Assembly: GCA_009780755.1 (NCBI GenBank)
Contig: WQZL01000025.1
Location: 1-18,583, forward strand
Direction: 5' to 3'
DNA: 18,583 nucleotides
Source of the DNA: Promicromonosporaceae bacterium
GTDB lineage: Bacteria > Actinomycetota > Actinomycetes > Actinomycetales > Cellulomonadaceae
The translations under genes were made by a program, and so were the position numbers. The notes under the pieces are model-generated. The model had not been told where the DNA came from. It saw only the letters and a list, made by a program, of their open reading frames with translations, and ran no database searches. Below are positions 1 through 6,771 of this stretch, piece by piece. Position 1 is the first letter of the stretch. Every line of letters begins with the position of its first letter.

Positions 1-802
1 CCCCGGCTATCGGGGTACCCGCGCCGTTGACTATCCGACCGGTGATCGAACGCCCCGCTTGCAGGTTGATGTTTTGGCGGTTGGTGCCGGGGTTGGTGCG
101 AATCTGCGCGGCCTGTGCCTCTACCGGGCACACGGTGCCGTTGGTGTTGCACACCCAGCCGCGAGCCTGCCCGAAGAGGGGGTCTACCCGCATCTCGTAG
201 ACGGCCCCTGGCCACAGCGGGCCGACATAGAACACGCCGTTGGTGTAGACGTTCGTGGCCAGCCAGTCCGTCTCTCTGGTGCTGCCAGAGGGGCGGGCGC
301 TCACCAGGACATCGCGTACGGCGGCGCCACCGAGGGTGACCCGGCCGGTGATGTAGGTGGCTTGGACGAGCCGGGCGTTAATCCCCACCACCTGGGTGCC
401 CGCCGAGACGTTGATGATGCGAGCATTTGCCACATCGGCGGTATGCCCACCCGCCGCGGTCAGATAGCCAGCGGGAATGCGCGCGTAGTAGAGGTCCTCG
501 ACGTGCAGCCGGTATATGCCCGGAGGTAGATCCTCGATGCGGAAGGTGCCGTTGTCCTCGGTAAAAACGGCGGGGCCAAACTCTTCGCCGGGACGTAGCG
601 GAGTGACGGCAACATCGGGGAGCGGCACTCCCGCCCGGTCGGTAAGGCGACCGGTGATGACCCCTCCTGGCGATGCGGCGGCGCTTTGCGGCGCGACCAC
701 GCCTGTGGCCAGTAGGCCCACAATCACCAGCGCGCTAAACGCCGTCCGAATCATTGGTTTGATCCCGCGCGAGCTTGAGCGCGCGTCCTTTTTCATTCCC
801 AT
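1..802 (-). CDS. Secreted protein with carboxypeptidase-regulatory-like repeats (partial, 3' end off left edge)
   Basis: Reading the minus strand from an ATG at 802 gives 267 codons without a stop, so the C-terminus lies outside the window. Residues 1-43 look like a Sec signal peptide: a charged start (MGMKKDARSSSRGIK), a hydrophobic core near 21-37 and an alanine-rich cleavage region (SAAA) near 40-43. The mature part has three units opening with the same phrase: ITGRLTD near 49, ITGRVTL in the middle and ITGRIVN near the edge. The first continues to EDNGTFRIEDLPPGIYRL, the typical turn-rich signature of carboxypeptidase-regulatory-like or Cna-B-like beta-sandwich domains. Such domains form stalks of surface or exported proteins in Gram-positive bacteria. 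No catalytic domain is visible in the part seen. A second ATG six bases downstream (796) is an alternative start. No Shine-Dalgarno is evident. Substrate and role are unknown. Confidence 0.8.
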   Translation of the reverse strand, partial: MGMKKDARSSSRGIKPMIRTAFSALVIVGLLATGVVAPQSAAASPGGVITGRLTDRAGVPLPDVAVTPLRPGEEFGPAVFTEDNGTFRIEDLPPGIYRLHVEDLYYARIPAGYLTAAGGHTADVANARIINVSAGTQVVGINARLVQATYITGRVTLGGAAVRDVLVSARPSGSTRETDWLATNVYTNGVFYVGPLWPGAVYEMRVDPLFGQARGWVCNTNGTVCPVEAQAAQIRTNPGTNRQNINLQAGRSITGRIVNGAGTPIAG

Positions 803-815
803 AGGGCAAAATGTA
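803..815 (-). promoter_or_regulatory. Putative -10 box for a leaderless start (secreted repeat protein)
   Basis: On the minus strand TACATT (815-810) fits the TANNNT -10 pattern and is followed by 7 bases and then the ATG at 802. Transcription would begin at or next to the start codon. No convincing -35 hexamer was seen. Confidence 0.35.
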
Positions 816-914
816 GCGGTTTGTGCGGCGTGTGCGAGCTAACACTGGCCGATTTAGTTTGTTGTCGAGTCGCCTAATCGCCCCGGAAACCACGCAAGCG
901 CCTGATCTGACCGC

Positions 915-1418
915 TCAACTGCTGCGGGTTAGCCGAAAAATGCGCAGTTTGCGGCCAGAGTCAATTTCGTATCTGCGGTAGTTCGGCCACTGACGTTGCA
1001 GGGTTACCCAGGCGGCCTCGCGCTCGTCGTCGGGCACCAGCGTCGCCCCGACCGGGGTGTTCTTGCGGCCCCGGTAGTCGATCTCGGCCTGGGGGTTGGC
1101 CAGCAGGTTGTATGTCCAGCCGGGATGCTTGGCTCCGGCAAAGTTGGAACCGGTTATCAGCAGGGTTTCACCGTCGGGCACACACATGAGTTCGTTGCTG
1201 CGTCGCTTGCCGGTTTTTGCGCCCACCGTGTGCAGCACCAGCGAGGGCATTATCAGCCCGCTTGCCACCAGGCGTCCCCCGGTCAGGCAAGAAAGCACCC
1301 GCTCCAGGGGCGGCATCACCTTGGGGCCAACCCGGCGAAACCAGCGCGTGCGGGAAACCCAGGCAATGGCGACGCGAATGGGACGCGGAGCGGTAGGCAC
1401 CCACGCATCCTGCCACAC
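915..1418 (-). CDS. Deazaflavin (F420)-dependent nitroreductase-family protein, Ddn-like
   Basis: This 167-residue protein matches the layout of the small split-barrel family that includes mycobacterial Ddn, whose members bind reduced F420 and reduce quinones or nitro compounds. Recognisable segments are LVLHTVGAKTGKRRSNEL (60-77), the GETLLITGSNFAGAKHPGW stretch (83-101), NLLANPQAEIDYRGR (104-118) and a C-terminal WPNYRRYE (144-151). The length is normal for the family. The start taken is a GTG at 1418; another GTG in frame at 1400 is equally possible, and neither has a strong Shine-Dalgarno. It is divergent from the M15 peptidase gene with about 41 bases between starts. The family is well supported. 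Actual F420 use and the substrate are inferred, because some relatives have other ligands. Confidence 0.85.
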   Translation of the reverse strand: MWQDAWVPTAPRPIRVAIAWVSRTRWFRRVGPKVMPPLERVLSCLTGGRLVASGLIMPSLVLHTVGAKTGKRRSNELMCVPDGETLLITGSNFAGAKHPGWTYNLLANPQAEIDYRGRKNTPVGATLVPDDEREAAWVTLQRQWPNYRRYEIDSGRKLRIFRLTRSS

Positions 1419-1446
1419 CCCTGGCCCGCTTATCCGCAGATGCCGG

Positions 1447-1459
1447 TACGCTCACCTGC
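1447..1459 (+). promoter_or_regulatory. Putative -10 box for a leaderless start (M15 peptidase)
   Basis: TACGCT (1447-1452) is followed by 7 bases and then the GTG start at 1460. There is no purine-rich ribosome binding site, which favours a leaderless transcript. Confidence 0.35.
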
Positions 1460-2254
1460 GTGAGAGTCCGCGCCCGCCTTGCCACCCTAGCCGCTGCGGT
1501 GGGCCTATTGGCGTTCGTCGGCGCAACGGCGAACGGACTAGATCACGAGTATCTAGCCGTTGTCCCAGCGGCGGATTACCTACCACCCACCCCGATGCCC
1601 GGTCTGCTTATCGATGCCTCGACACTGCCGATGTCTATTGAACCGATCCAGGTTGAGCCAGCCCCCAGATGGCGGCTGACCTACCCCGGTGAACCGGGCT
1701 GCGTGGCTCGCAATGGCCTGCTCGTGTTAATCACCCCGACACATCCGATCTACCCTCTCGACTACCGCCCGCCCGAGATGGTGCGCGTCGGGGGTGACTA
1801 TGTAGCGGCCATCGCGGCCAACTCGCTCCGCGAGATGTTTGACGCCGCACGGGCGGCTGGGCTGCCCTTGACCAACCACAGCGGGTTTCGTTCCTATGAG
1901 CAGCAGGCCCAGCTGTGGCGGGGCGCGACCCGCCGGTATGGGGTTGCCATCGCCCAACGGTGGTGGGCCAGGCCGGGCCACTCAGAACACCAGTTAGGTC
2001 TTGCCATCGACCTATCTTCCGCCTTTCGCAGCTTCCGACACACCCCGCACTCCGCCTGGGTGGCCGAAAACTCCTGGCAATTCGGCTGGATCGTCCGCTA
2101 CGAATATGGCACCGAGTACATCACGGGCATCGCCTATGAGCCGTGGCACCTGCGCTACATCGGTCGCGAGGCGGCAGCCGCCTACCGAGAGGGCAACTAC
2201 CGCACGCTAGAAGAGTTTCTCGGCATGATCCCCGAGCCGCCCACCCCCGACTAG
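1460..2254 (+). CDS. M15 family D-alanyl-D-alanine carboxypeptidase (VanY-like), exported
   Basis: This 264-residue protein is a zinc D,D-carboxypeptidase that trims the terminal D-alanine from peptidoglycan stem peptides. Residues 1-25 form a signal peptide or N-terminal anchor (RARLATLAAAVGLLAFVGA). The catalytic domain fills the C-terminal half: NHSGFRSYEQQ (139-149) supplies the substrate-binding arginine; SEHQLGLAID (175-184) gives zinc ligands His177 and Asp184; EPWH (227-230) gives the catalytic Glu227 and zinc ligand His230. All key residues are present, so the enzyme should be active outside the membrane. The start is a GTG, and the reading frame begins cleanly with the signal peptide. 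It is convergent with the ABC transporter gene, separated by 73 bases that hold a small palindromic repeat. It could take part in normal wall remodelling; no van resistance genes are nearby. Confidence 0.9.
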   Translation: MRVRARLATLAAAVGLLAFVGATANGLDHEYLAVVPAADYLPPTPMPGLLIDASTLPMSIEPIQVEPAPRWRLTYPGEPGCVARNGLLVLITPTHPIYPLDYRPPEMVRVGGDYVAAIAANSLREMFDAARAAGLPLTNHSGFRSYEQQAQLWRGATRRYGVAIAQRWWARPGHSEHQLGLAIDLSSAFRSFRHTPHSAWVAENSWQFGWIVRYEYGTEYITGIAYEPWHLRYIGREAAAAYREGNYRTLEEFLGMIPEPPTPD

Positions 2255-2267
2255 CTTTCGCCAAGCC

Positions 2268-2292
2268 GGTGGTTGATCCTGTCGAAACCACC
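2268..2292. repeat. Dispersed palindromic repeat, copy A
   Basis: Arms GGTGGTT (2268-2274) and AACCACC (2286-2292) pair perfectly around an 11-base centre containing GA...TCGA. It lies between two convergent genes, where it could act as a weak bidirectional terminator. A near-identical copy is at 15220-15245, with the same arms and the same GA...gTCGA flanks to the centre. Confidence 0.6.
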
Positions 2293-2327
2293 TTGCCCCG
2301 ACGCTAGTGTTGACCGGCATTATGGGG

Positions 2328-4145
2328 CTATTCCCCGTCGTTTAGGCGTAGGTGACTCATTAGTTCTTGGTAAAGCGCATCGCTCGCCAACAACTCGCTG
2401 TGCGTGCCGGTGGCGCGAATCTGACCACCGTCGAGCAGCACCACCTGGTCGGCCAGTTGCACCGTTTCGGCACGGTGCGCGATGGTAACCACCGCGCGAG
2501 TACGGGCGACGGCGGCAATGACCTCGTGAATAGCGTCTTCCGTGGCGCCGGAAATCTGCGAGGTCGGCTCGTCCAGGAGCAGCACATCCGGGTCGCGCAA
2601 TAGCGCCCGGCCCAGGGCCAGCTTCTGCCGCGTGCCCCCCGTCATGGTCGCACCGATCAGTTCCGAGTCGAGACCGTCTGGCAGGTCGGCCACCTCCCAC
2701 CCGAGGTGAACGGCTTTCAGCGCGGCCAGCAGCTCCTCGTCGGTGGCCTTCGGCTTGGCGACGATGAGATTGTCGCGAACGGTGCCGGGCAGCACGGTCG
2801 GTTCCTGTTCCACGTAGGCGAACCGCTCACGCACCTGGGCGAAGGTCAGATCGTCATAGGAGGTACCGTCAAGCAGCACCTCGCCGACGCGCGGCGCAAG
2901 GAAACGCAACATAAGCGACATTACTGATGTTTTGCCAGCGCCGGAGGGGCCAACCAGCGCGACATGCCCAGTGCGCGGAACCGTTAGATTCAACCCGGTA
3001 ACCACATCACCCTCACGGGGGCTGTACGCCGCGGTGACATCCCGGAACTCAACAATCGGCGCCTCGGCAGCCGAGCCGCCTGCGGTCGAAACCACCTCAC
3101 CACCCCTGGCTTCGGCAAGCTCACCCGACGCCTCCCACGGAATCTCTTGCGCTTCGGCGACGCGCTTGGCAGCCGCCAGGCCGCTTTGGATGGTACCCAA
3201 GCCATCGGCAATCTCCATGAGCGGCCCCATAAAGTTCATCGCGTACATGATGAACGCGACCAGGGCCGCAATGGAAAGGTGCCCGTTTTGTACCCGCCAG
3301 GCGCCAAAGCCGAGCATACCGGCGGTGACCAGCATCATGCCGCCCAGCCCCACCTCATAGGCGAGTACCTCGGTAATCATGGCGGAGATGTTGTGCTTGC
3401 GGGCACGCTTGGCCGACTCCAGGGCCGTGGTCTCCCGCACGCCCTCGGCACCGAGCGCCTTAATGGTGCGCAGCGACTTGATCGAGCCTTCTAGCCCGCC
3501 GCCAAGTTCACCGATGGCCTCCTGCGCCTTAGCCCGTTCACGACCAACCCGCGGCATGAGCCGGCTCATAAACAACGCAAGTACCAGCAAAGCCCCTAGC
3601 GTGATGCCGAGCATCGGGCCATCGATAGAACCCATGAAGGCTATGGCGCCGATGACGCCGGTTAGGGCCGTGACAAAGGAAACGAAACCGCTGCTGACCG
3701 ATAGGTTGATAAGCGGGGCATCGGCGGTAGCTCGGGAGACGAGATCGCCGGAGTTGCGCTCTAACACATCGGGCACGCGGCCGCGCAAAATGCGCCGAAC
3801 GAGCGCGGCGCGAACGTCATAGACCACGCCCTCCCCCGCCCAACCAAGCACAATGAGCTGCACCCCAAGAGCCACGATGGCCACGATGACCACGGCAAAG
3901 GCCGCCACCACATAACCCGTCACCGATTGGCCCAGCGTCAGGGCTTCGATTACGTATTCCGTGATGCGCGGGAACCACAGGTTCGCCACCGTGCCGATGA
4001 TGCCGAACAGCGCCCCGATGAATACCTTGCCGCGATGCGGCCAGATGAAGGAGATGAGGGTACGAAAGTTGCGTTCTCCGGCGGTTTCGGCGGGGTCAGC
4101 CTGGGCGGGTAGCGTTGCAGTCACGAGCCGCAACAGTACATGCAT
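2328..4145 (-). CDS. ABC exporter, fused permease and ATPase half-transporter
   Basis: This 605-residue half-transporter has about six membrane segments in residues 38-320 and an ATPase domain from about 363. Walker A is GPSGAGKTS (399-407), the Q-loop glutamine is 447 (VEQEPTVLPGT), Walker B is VLLLDE (521-526) with Glu526 as catalytic base, and the H-loop is AHR (His557). The signature is MTGGT (501-505) instead of LSGGQ, and the D-loop reads SQISGAT instead of SALD, so one composite ATP site is non-canonical. The closest general type is multidrug or lipid exporters (MsbA/MdlB-like), which act as dimers. The gene is divergent from a TetR regulator 58 bases away, which suggests that the regulator controls it. 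ATG at 4145 is the chosen start; a GTG eight codons in is an alternative. No second half-transporter is next to it, so a homodimer, or a partner encoded elsewhere, is inferred. Confidence 0.88.
   Translation of the reverse strand: MHVLLRLVTATLPAQADPAETAGERNFRTLISFIWPHRGKVFIGALFGIIGTVANLWFPRITEYVIEALTLGQSVTGYVVAAFAVVIVAIVALGVQLIVLGWAGEGVVYDVRAALVRRILRGRVPDVLERNSGDLVSRATADAPLINLSVSSGFVSFVTALTGVIGAIAFMGSIDGPMLGITLGALLVLALFMSRLMPRVGRERAKAQEAIGELGGGLEGSIKSLRTIKALGAEGVRETTALESAKRARKHNISAMITEVLAYEVGLGGMMLVTAGMLGFGAWRVQNGHLSIAALVAFIMYAMNFMGPLMEIADGLGTIQSGLAAAKRVAEAQEIPWEASGELAEARGGEVVSTAGGSAAEAPIVEFRDVTAAYSPREGDVVTGLNLTVPRTGHVALVGPSGAGKTSVMSLMLRFLAPRVGEVLLDGTSYDDLTFAQVRERFAYVEQEPTVLPGTVRDNLIVAKPKATDEELLAALKAVHLGWEVADLPDGLDSELIGATMTGGTRQKLALGRALLRDPDVLLLDEPTSQISGATEDAIHEVIAAVARTRAVVTIAHRAETVQLADQVVLLDGGQIRATGTHSELLASDALYQELMSHLRLNDGE
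3085..3096. repeat. Possible fragment of the dispersed palindromic repeat inside the ABC gene linker
   Basis: GTCGAAACCACC here is identical over 12 bases to the right arm of copies A and B. It falls in the Gly/Ser/Ala-rich linker (around residues 350-354) between the permease and ATPase domains, a tolerant place for an inserted fragment. Chance identity cannot be excluded. Confidence 0.25.
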
Positions 4146-4148
4146 GTT

Positions 4149-4178
4149 CCGTTTTCGTGCAACTTAATTCCGAAACGG
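4149..4178. promoter_or_regulatory. Inverted repeat in the tetR/ABC intergenic region, candidate TetR operator
   Basis: CCGTTTTCG (4149-4157) and CGAAACGG (4171-4178) are inverted copies with one extra base in the left arm. The site sits between the two divergent starts and encloses a possible -10 box for the exporter gene (TAAGTT, 4166-4161 on the minus strand). Spacing of about 30 bp end to end is long for a single TetR site but compatible with QacR-like operators. Binding is inferred. Confidence 0.35.
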
Positions 4179-4191
4179 TAGATGTTTGCAT

Positions 4192-4203
4192 TAGAGTTAC
4201 CTC
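4192..4203 (+). promoter_or_regulatory. Putative -10 box for a leaderless start (tetR)
   Basis: TAGAGT (4192-4197) is followed by 6 bases and then the ATG at 4204. No Shine-Dalgarno is present. Confidence 0.35.
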
Positions 4204-4755
4204 ATGCCCTCTGCTGCCCGCGCCCGCACTCGGCGCCTGCTCCTGGATGCCGCGGTTGTCGTGCTGGCCAAGGATGCCAAGGCATCGCTAGGGCAGATCG
4301 CCGATGCGGCGGGGGTTGGTCGCACCACGCTGCATCGGTATTTCCCAGAGCGTGCCGACCTGCTAGCCGCCCTGACCGCCGATTTTCGCGAACAATTTGC
4401 CGCCGCCAATGAGCGCGCTGCCCTGGCCGATGGGCTAGCAGCCCAGGCCATCGAACGTCTTTGCCTGGAGTACCTCCAATTCGCCAACCATCTAGCGCTG
4501 TTGGTGACGGACACGCTCAGCGAGAAAGATGTTTTCATCGGCGATGAACTCGCCCTCGAAGCGAGCCTGCATGCAACCGTGTCCCGCGGCCATAAGGACG
4601 GCTCCATCGATCCGGCCCTGACCCCGGAATGGATTTCGGCCACCCTCTATGCCCTGATCTACGCCGTTGGTGACCTACTGGCCTACACGGGCGTCACCCG
4701 CTACGAGGCCAGCCGCCAACTCATCCACACCCTCCGCAAAACCCTCGCGCCCTAG
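4204..4755 (+). CDS. TetR family transcriptional regulator
   Basis: This 183-residue protein has a normal TetR length and layout. The N-terminal helix-turn-helix is clear: SLGQIADAAGVGRTTLHRYF (28-47) followed by PERADLLAAL. The C-terminal ligand-binding domain (about 60-183) is all-helical and unlike any specific subfamily that I can name. It is divergent from the ABC exporter, the usual arrangement for a local repressor that releases the exporter gene when a transported compound binds. The stop codon TAG overlaps the stop of the convergent vapC gene within the palindrome CTAG at 4752-4755. The inducer is unknown. Confidence 0.88.
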   Translation: MPSAARARTRRLLLDAAVVVLAKDAKASLGQIADAAGVGRTTLHRYFPERADLLAALTADFREQFAAANERAALADGLAAQAIERLCLEYLQFANHLALLVTDTLSEKDVFIGDELALEASLHATVSRGHKDGSIDPALTPEWISATLYALIYAVGDLLAYTGVTRYEASRQLIHTLRKTLAP

Positions 4756-5177
4756 GCAGCTACCAATCGATATGCCACGCCAAGCACCTCATACGTTGAT
4801 TTGGCACGCGAATCACAGCTGAGCAGCGTTAGCCCATGAGTCTTGGCACAAGCCCCGACGAGACCGTCGAATACCGCGCCGCCAATGATGCCGCCGCTGG
4901 CAAAATGTGACACCAACTGATCCGCAGCGCTGCCATCAAGGTATACCGTCTCCGGAAACTCGGCGGCGATCAGCCGTGCCGCATCCATGCCGCTTAGCCG
5001 GGCCGGGTAAGGCAGGCGTGTCAGCACAGAGTATGTCTCAAAGCAGGCATGTCCACTCAATCCCAGAGCCTTGCCCCTCGTGGCAGCATTCACCGCCTCG
5101 TGGAAACCGTTCGATTCATCGACTAGAGCTATTGCCGCGCTGGTGTCAAGCAGCAATACGTCAACGTTGGAGGCCAA
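4752..5177 (-). CDS. PIN-domain ribonuclease toxin, VapC-like (partner of AbrB-type antitoxin)
   Basis: With a TTG start at 5177 the product is 141 residues, typical for VapC. The start is chosen because AGGGAG lies 7 bases upstream and the PIN fold begins at once. The four expected acidic positions are visible: Asp11 (LLLDTSAA), Glu47 (CFETYSVL), Asp104 (AVFDGLVGA) and Asp122 (LLSCDSRA). They should bind Mg2+ for RNA cleavage. The gene overlaps the 3' end of the antitoxin gene by 17 bases, so the two are translated together. A longer in-frame extension upstream exists but reads as antisense-like sequence within the antitoxin gene. The RNA target is unknown. Confidence 0.85.
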   Translation of the reverse strand: MASNVDVLLLDTSAAIALVDESNGFHEAVNAATRGKALGLSGHACFETYSVLTRLPYPARLSGMDAARLIAAEFPETVYLDGSAADQLVSHFASGGIIGGAVFDGLVGACAKTHGLTLLSCDSRAKSTYEVLGVAYRLVAA

Positions 5178-5391
5178 GACGCAGCTCCCTAATCTCGTCA
5201 GGGCTGGTGATTCCCGACCCGTGGCGAAGCCTGAGTCGCCCATCTCGCTCCACCAAGGGTGATGTCGGGACCCGCAAGGTCACCCCAGCCTCGGTGTACT
5301 CGATCTCCACCTCTCCCTCCCGCAATCCTGCGGCCTCCCGAGCAGCCTTAGGTATGACTATTCGCCCAGCTCGATCAATGGTGGTAATCAT
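5161..5391 (-). CDS. AbrB/MazE-type antitoxin (SpoVT-AbrB domain)
   Basis: Starting at the ATG at 5391 gives 76 residues: MITTIDRAGRIVIPKAAREA, the classic swapped-hairpin AbrB DNA-binding domain, then a C-terminal arm (VERDGRLRLRHGSG...) that would bind the toxin. A GTG at 5433 would add 14 residues (SNDNGSSDGNVNT). I prefer 5391 because the AbrB fold starts there, and because TAATGT lies 7 bases before it within an inverted repeat, as expected for an autoregulated leaderless promoter. The product should neutralise the downstream PIN toxin and repress its own operon. Confidence 0.85.
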   Translation of the reverse strand: MITTIDRAGRIVIPKAAREAAGLREGEVEIEYTEAGVTLRVPTSPLVERDGRLRLRHGSGITSPDEIRELRLGLQR

Positions 5392-5408
5392 GGTATTCAC
5401 ATTACCAT
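5390..5408. promoter_or_regulatory. Palindromic operator and -10 box of the AbrB/VapC operon
   Basis: ATGGTA (5390-5395) and TACCAT (5403-5408) are perfect inverted arms with a 7-base centre. The repeat overlaps both the putative -10 box TAATGT (5404-5399, minus strand) and the antitoxin start codon. AbrB-type antitoxins commonly bind such sites to repress their own operons. Confidence 0.45.
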
Positions 5409-5539
5409 CACTACTGCCATTGTCGTTGCTCACTGGCTGCCACCCGGTGCCGGATCAGTGACACCCTGAGCGGAGATCAGGGGCGAATCCGGGGGCTACC
5501 TAATAGCAGCACAATAACCAGGCAGACGATGCTTAAGGC

Positions 5540-5857
5540 ATGAACACACAACCACACCCCACGCACTACCGTCCCACCCAGCGTCCGTTCTTCCGCCCCA
5601 CGCAGGGCCGCGTCTTCGGCGGCGTCTGCGCCGCCGTGGCCGACCACTTCGGTTGGAACCGCACCACCGTGCGCATCGCCGCCGTCGCCTCCATCATGTT
5701 GCCCGGCCCGCAGGTACTCATCTACCTCGCAGCCTGGGCGCTCATCCCCTCTGAGCAACGCTACTTCGAGCAGCTTCGTTGGCAACAACCCGTCCCTGCC
5801 TGGACGCCCGCCCCGCAGCACACCTACCCGTCCCCGGCCAATCCCATCCAGCTATAA
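5540..5857 (+). CDS. PspC domain-containing membrane protein
   Basis: This 105-residue protein contains one PspC domain at about 18-72. GRVFGGVCAAVADHFGWN (23-40) is the diagnostic start, followed by a hydrophobic segment (VRIAAVASIM...LIYLAAWALIP, about 45-70). PspC proteins are small membrane proteins; in Actinomycetota they often occur as stand-alone or sensor-linked copies with a possible envelope-stress role. The C-terminal tail (about 80-105) is rich in Pro, Gln and Trp and has no recognisable domain. The ATG at 5540 has no good Shine-Dalgarno. The gene converges on trmB. Function is inferred only at family level. Confidence 0.8.
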   Translation: MNTQPHPTHYRPTQRPFFRPTQGRVFGGVCAAVADHFGWNRTTVRIAAVASIMLPGPQVLIYLAAWALIPSEQRYFEQLRWQQPVPAWTPAPQHTYPSPANPIQL

Positions 5858-5906
5858 CCGAGGCCGCGATGGCCCTGCGCTGGCTCAGGCAGTCGCCAAC
5901 GAACGA

Positions 5907-6674
5907 TCAGGCCCGTAAGTAAGCCAAGTCGTAGATTGTGCGACCGGCGTTGATGCCCCGCTGCTCGAAGGCGGTCAGTACGCGGCCATCAAAGCGCGCC
6001 GCCCAGGCGCCAAGGGCGTCTTCGCCCGGCCCGTGTGCGTTTGAGAGAGCGGGGCAGCCTTCGCAAACCTCTCGGATTTGCTGGGCGTAGTGTGCCCAAT
6101 CGGTGGCGAGTCGCAACATGCCACCTGGCCGCAGCGCGCGGGCGGCTAGCGCCACGAACTCCGGCGTAATCAGTCGCCGCTTGTGATGCCGCTTCTTGTG
6201 CCAGGGATCGGAGAAGAAGATCCACATCTCATCGACGCTGCCGTCTGGCAGCCCGGTGGTAAGCAGGTCCACGGCGTCGGCCTGGATTAGCCGCAGGTTG
6301 TCCAAACCGGTTCGGTCGCGGCATTGCTCGGCTCGCACCATCGCCTGGGCCACGCCGGGCGTGTACACCTCGACACCTAAAAAGTTGCGCTCTGGGCTTT
6401 CGGCGGCGGCCGCGACAATGTTCTCGCCGCGTCCGGTGCCGATCTCGACGATCAGCGGGGCTTGTCGTTTAAAGGTGGTCGCCGCGTCGAGCTGCCATTT
6501 GGGGGCGATGGAGAGCGTATTTTGCCCCCGCGGCACATCGATCAGGTATCGTTCGCGCGCGGTGTCCCACACGCGCTGCTGCGCGTTGGTCAGCCGCTCG
6601 GTGCGCCGCACATACGAAACGATCTTCCGCCGACGCGGCTCGCCCACTCCATCTTCCAGGTTGGTCTCAGTCAC
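5907..6674 (-). CDS. trmB: tRNA (guanine-N7-)-methyltransferase
   Basis: This 255-residue enzyme transfers a methyl group from S-adenosylmethionine to N7 of guanine 46 in the tRNA variable loop. The SAM-binding motif is VEIGTGRGE (76-84) with FLGVEVY (98-104) supplying the ribose-binding acid. The TrmB hallmark FFSDPWHKKRHHKRR (153-167) carries the conserved Asp, Pro and Trp and a basic patch for tRNA binding. Length is normal for actinobacterial TrmB. The start is a GTG at 6674, with TAGGCT 6 bases upstream and no Shine-Dalgarno. Upstream lies a large perfect hairpin that separates it from the kdgK operon. Confidence 0.93.
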   Translation of the reverse strand: MTETNLEDGVGEPRRRKIVSYVRRTERLTNAQQRVWDTARERYLIDVPRGQNTLSIAPKWQLDAATTFKRQAPLIVEIGTGRGENIVAAAAESPERNFLGVEVYTPGVAQAMVRAEQCRDRTGLDNLRLIQADAVDLLTTGLPDGSVDEMWIFFSDPWHKKRHHKRRLITPEFVALAARALRPGGMLRLATDWAHYAQQIREVCEGCPALSNAHGPGEDALGAWAARFDGRVLTAFEQRGINAGRTIYDLAYLRA

Positions 6675-6686
6675 CGCTCAAGCCTA
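6675..6686 (-). promoter_or_regulatory. Putative -10 box for a leaderless start (trmB)
   Basis: TAGGCT (6686-6681 on the minus strand) is followed by 6 bases and then the GTG at 6674. The same hexamer at the same spacing precedes the DUF4190 gene. Confidence 0.4.
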
Positions 6687-6698
6687 ATGCGTTCCCGA

Positions 6699-6760
6699 GT
6701 TCGGCAGTTTGGTTCATTTTCGGTAGCTTGAGTTGCCGAAAATGAACCAAACTGCCGAAC
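6699..6760. repeat. 25-bp perfect inverted repeat between kdgK and trmB
   Basis: Arms at 6699-6723 and 6736-6760 are exact reverse complements over 25 bases around a 12-base loop (TAGCTTGAGTTG). After a two-base bulge, TTCCC (6692-6696) and GGGAA (6761-6765) could extend the stem. The hairpin begins 12 bases past the kdgK stop codon, where a terminator or mRNA-end stabiliser would lie, but no T-run follows it on the minus strand. The stem is unusually long and AT-rich for this DNA, so a mobile palindromic unit is also possible. Confidence 0.85.
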
Positions 6761-6771
6761 GGGAAAGTGAT

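Noticed and set aside
59..529. 156-codon plus-strand open frame at the left edge
   Set aside because: It is antisense to the secreted repeat protein, whose signal peptide and repeats are coherent.
2323..2335. GGGG...CCCC hairpin at the end of the ABC gene
   Set aside because: The stem has only four pairs and includes the stop codon region; too weak to call a terminator.
5464..5482. CCCTGA...TCAGGG inverted repeat upstream of the PspC gene
   Set aside because: The six-base arms lie well away from either start codon and no promoter geometry supports them.
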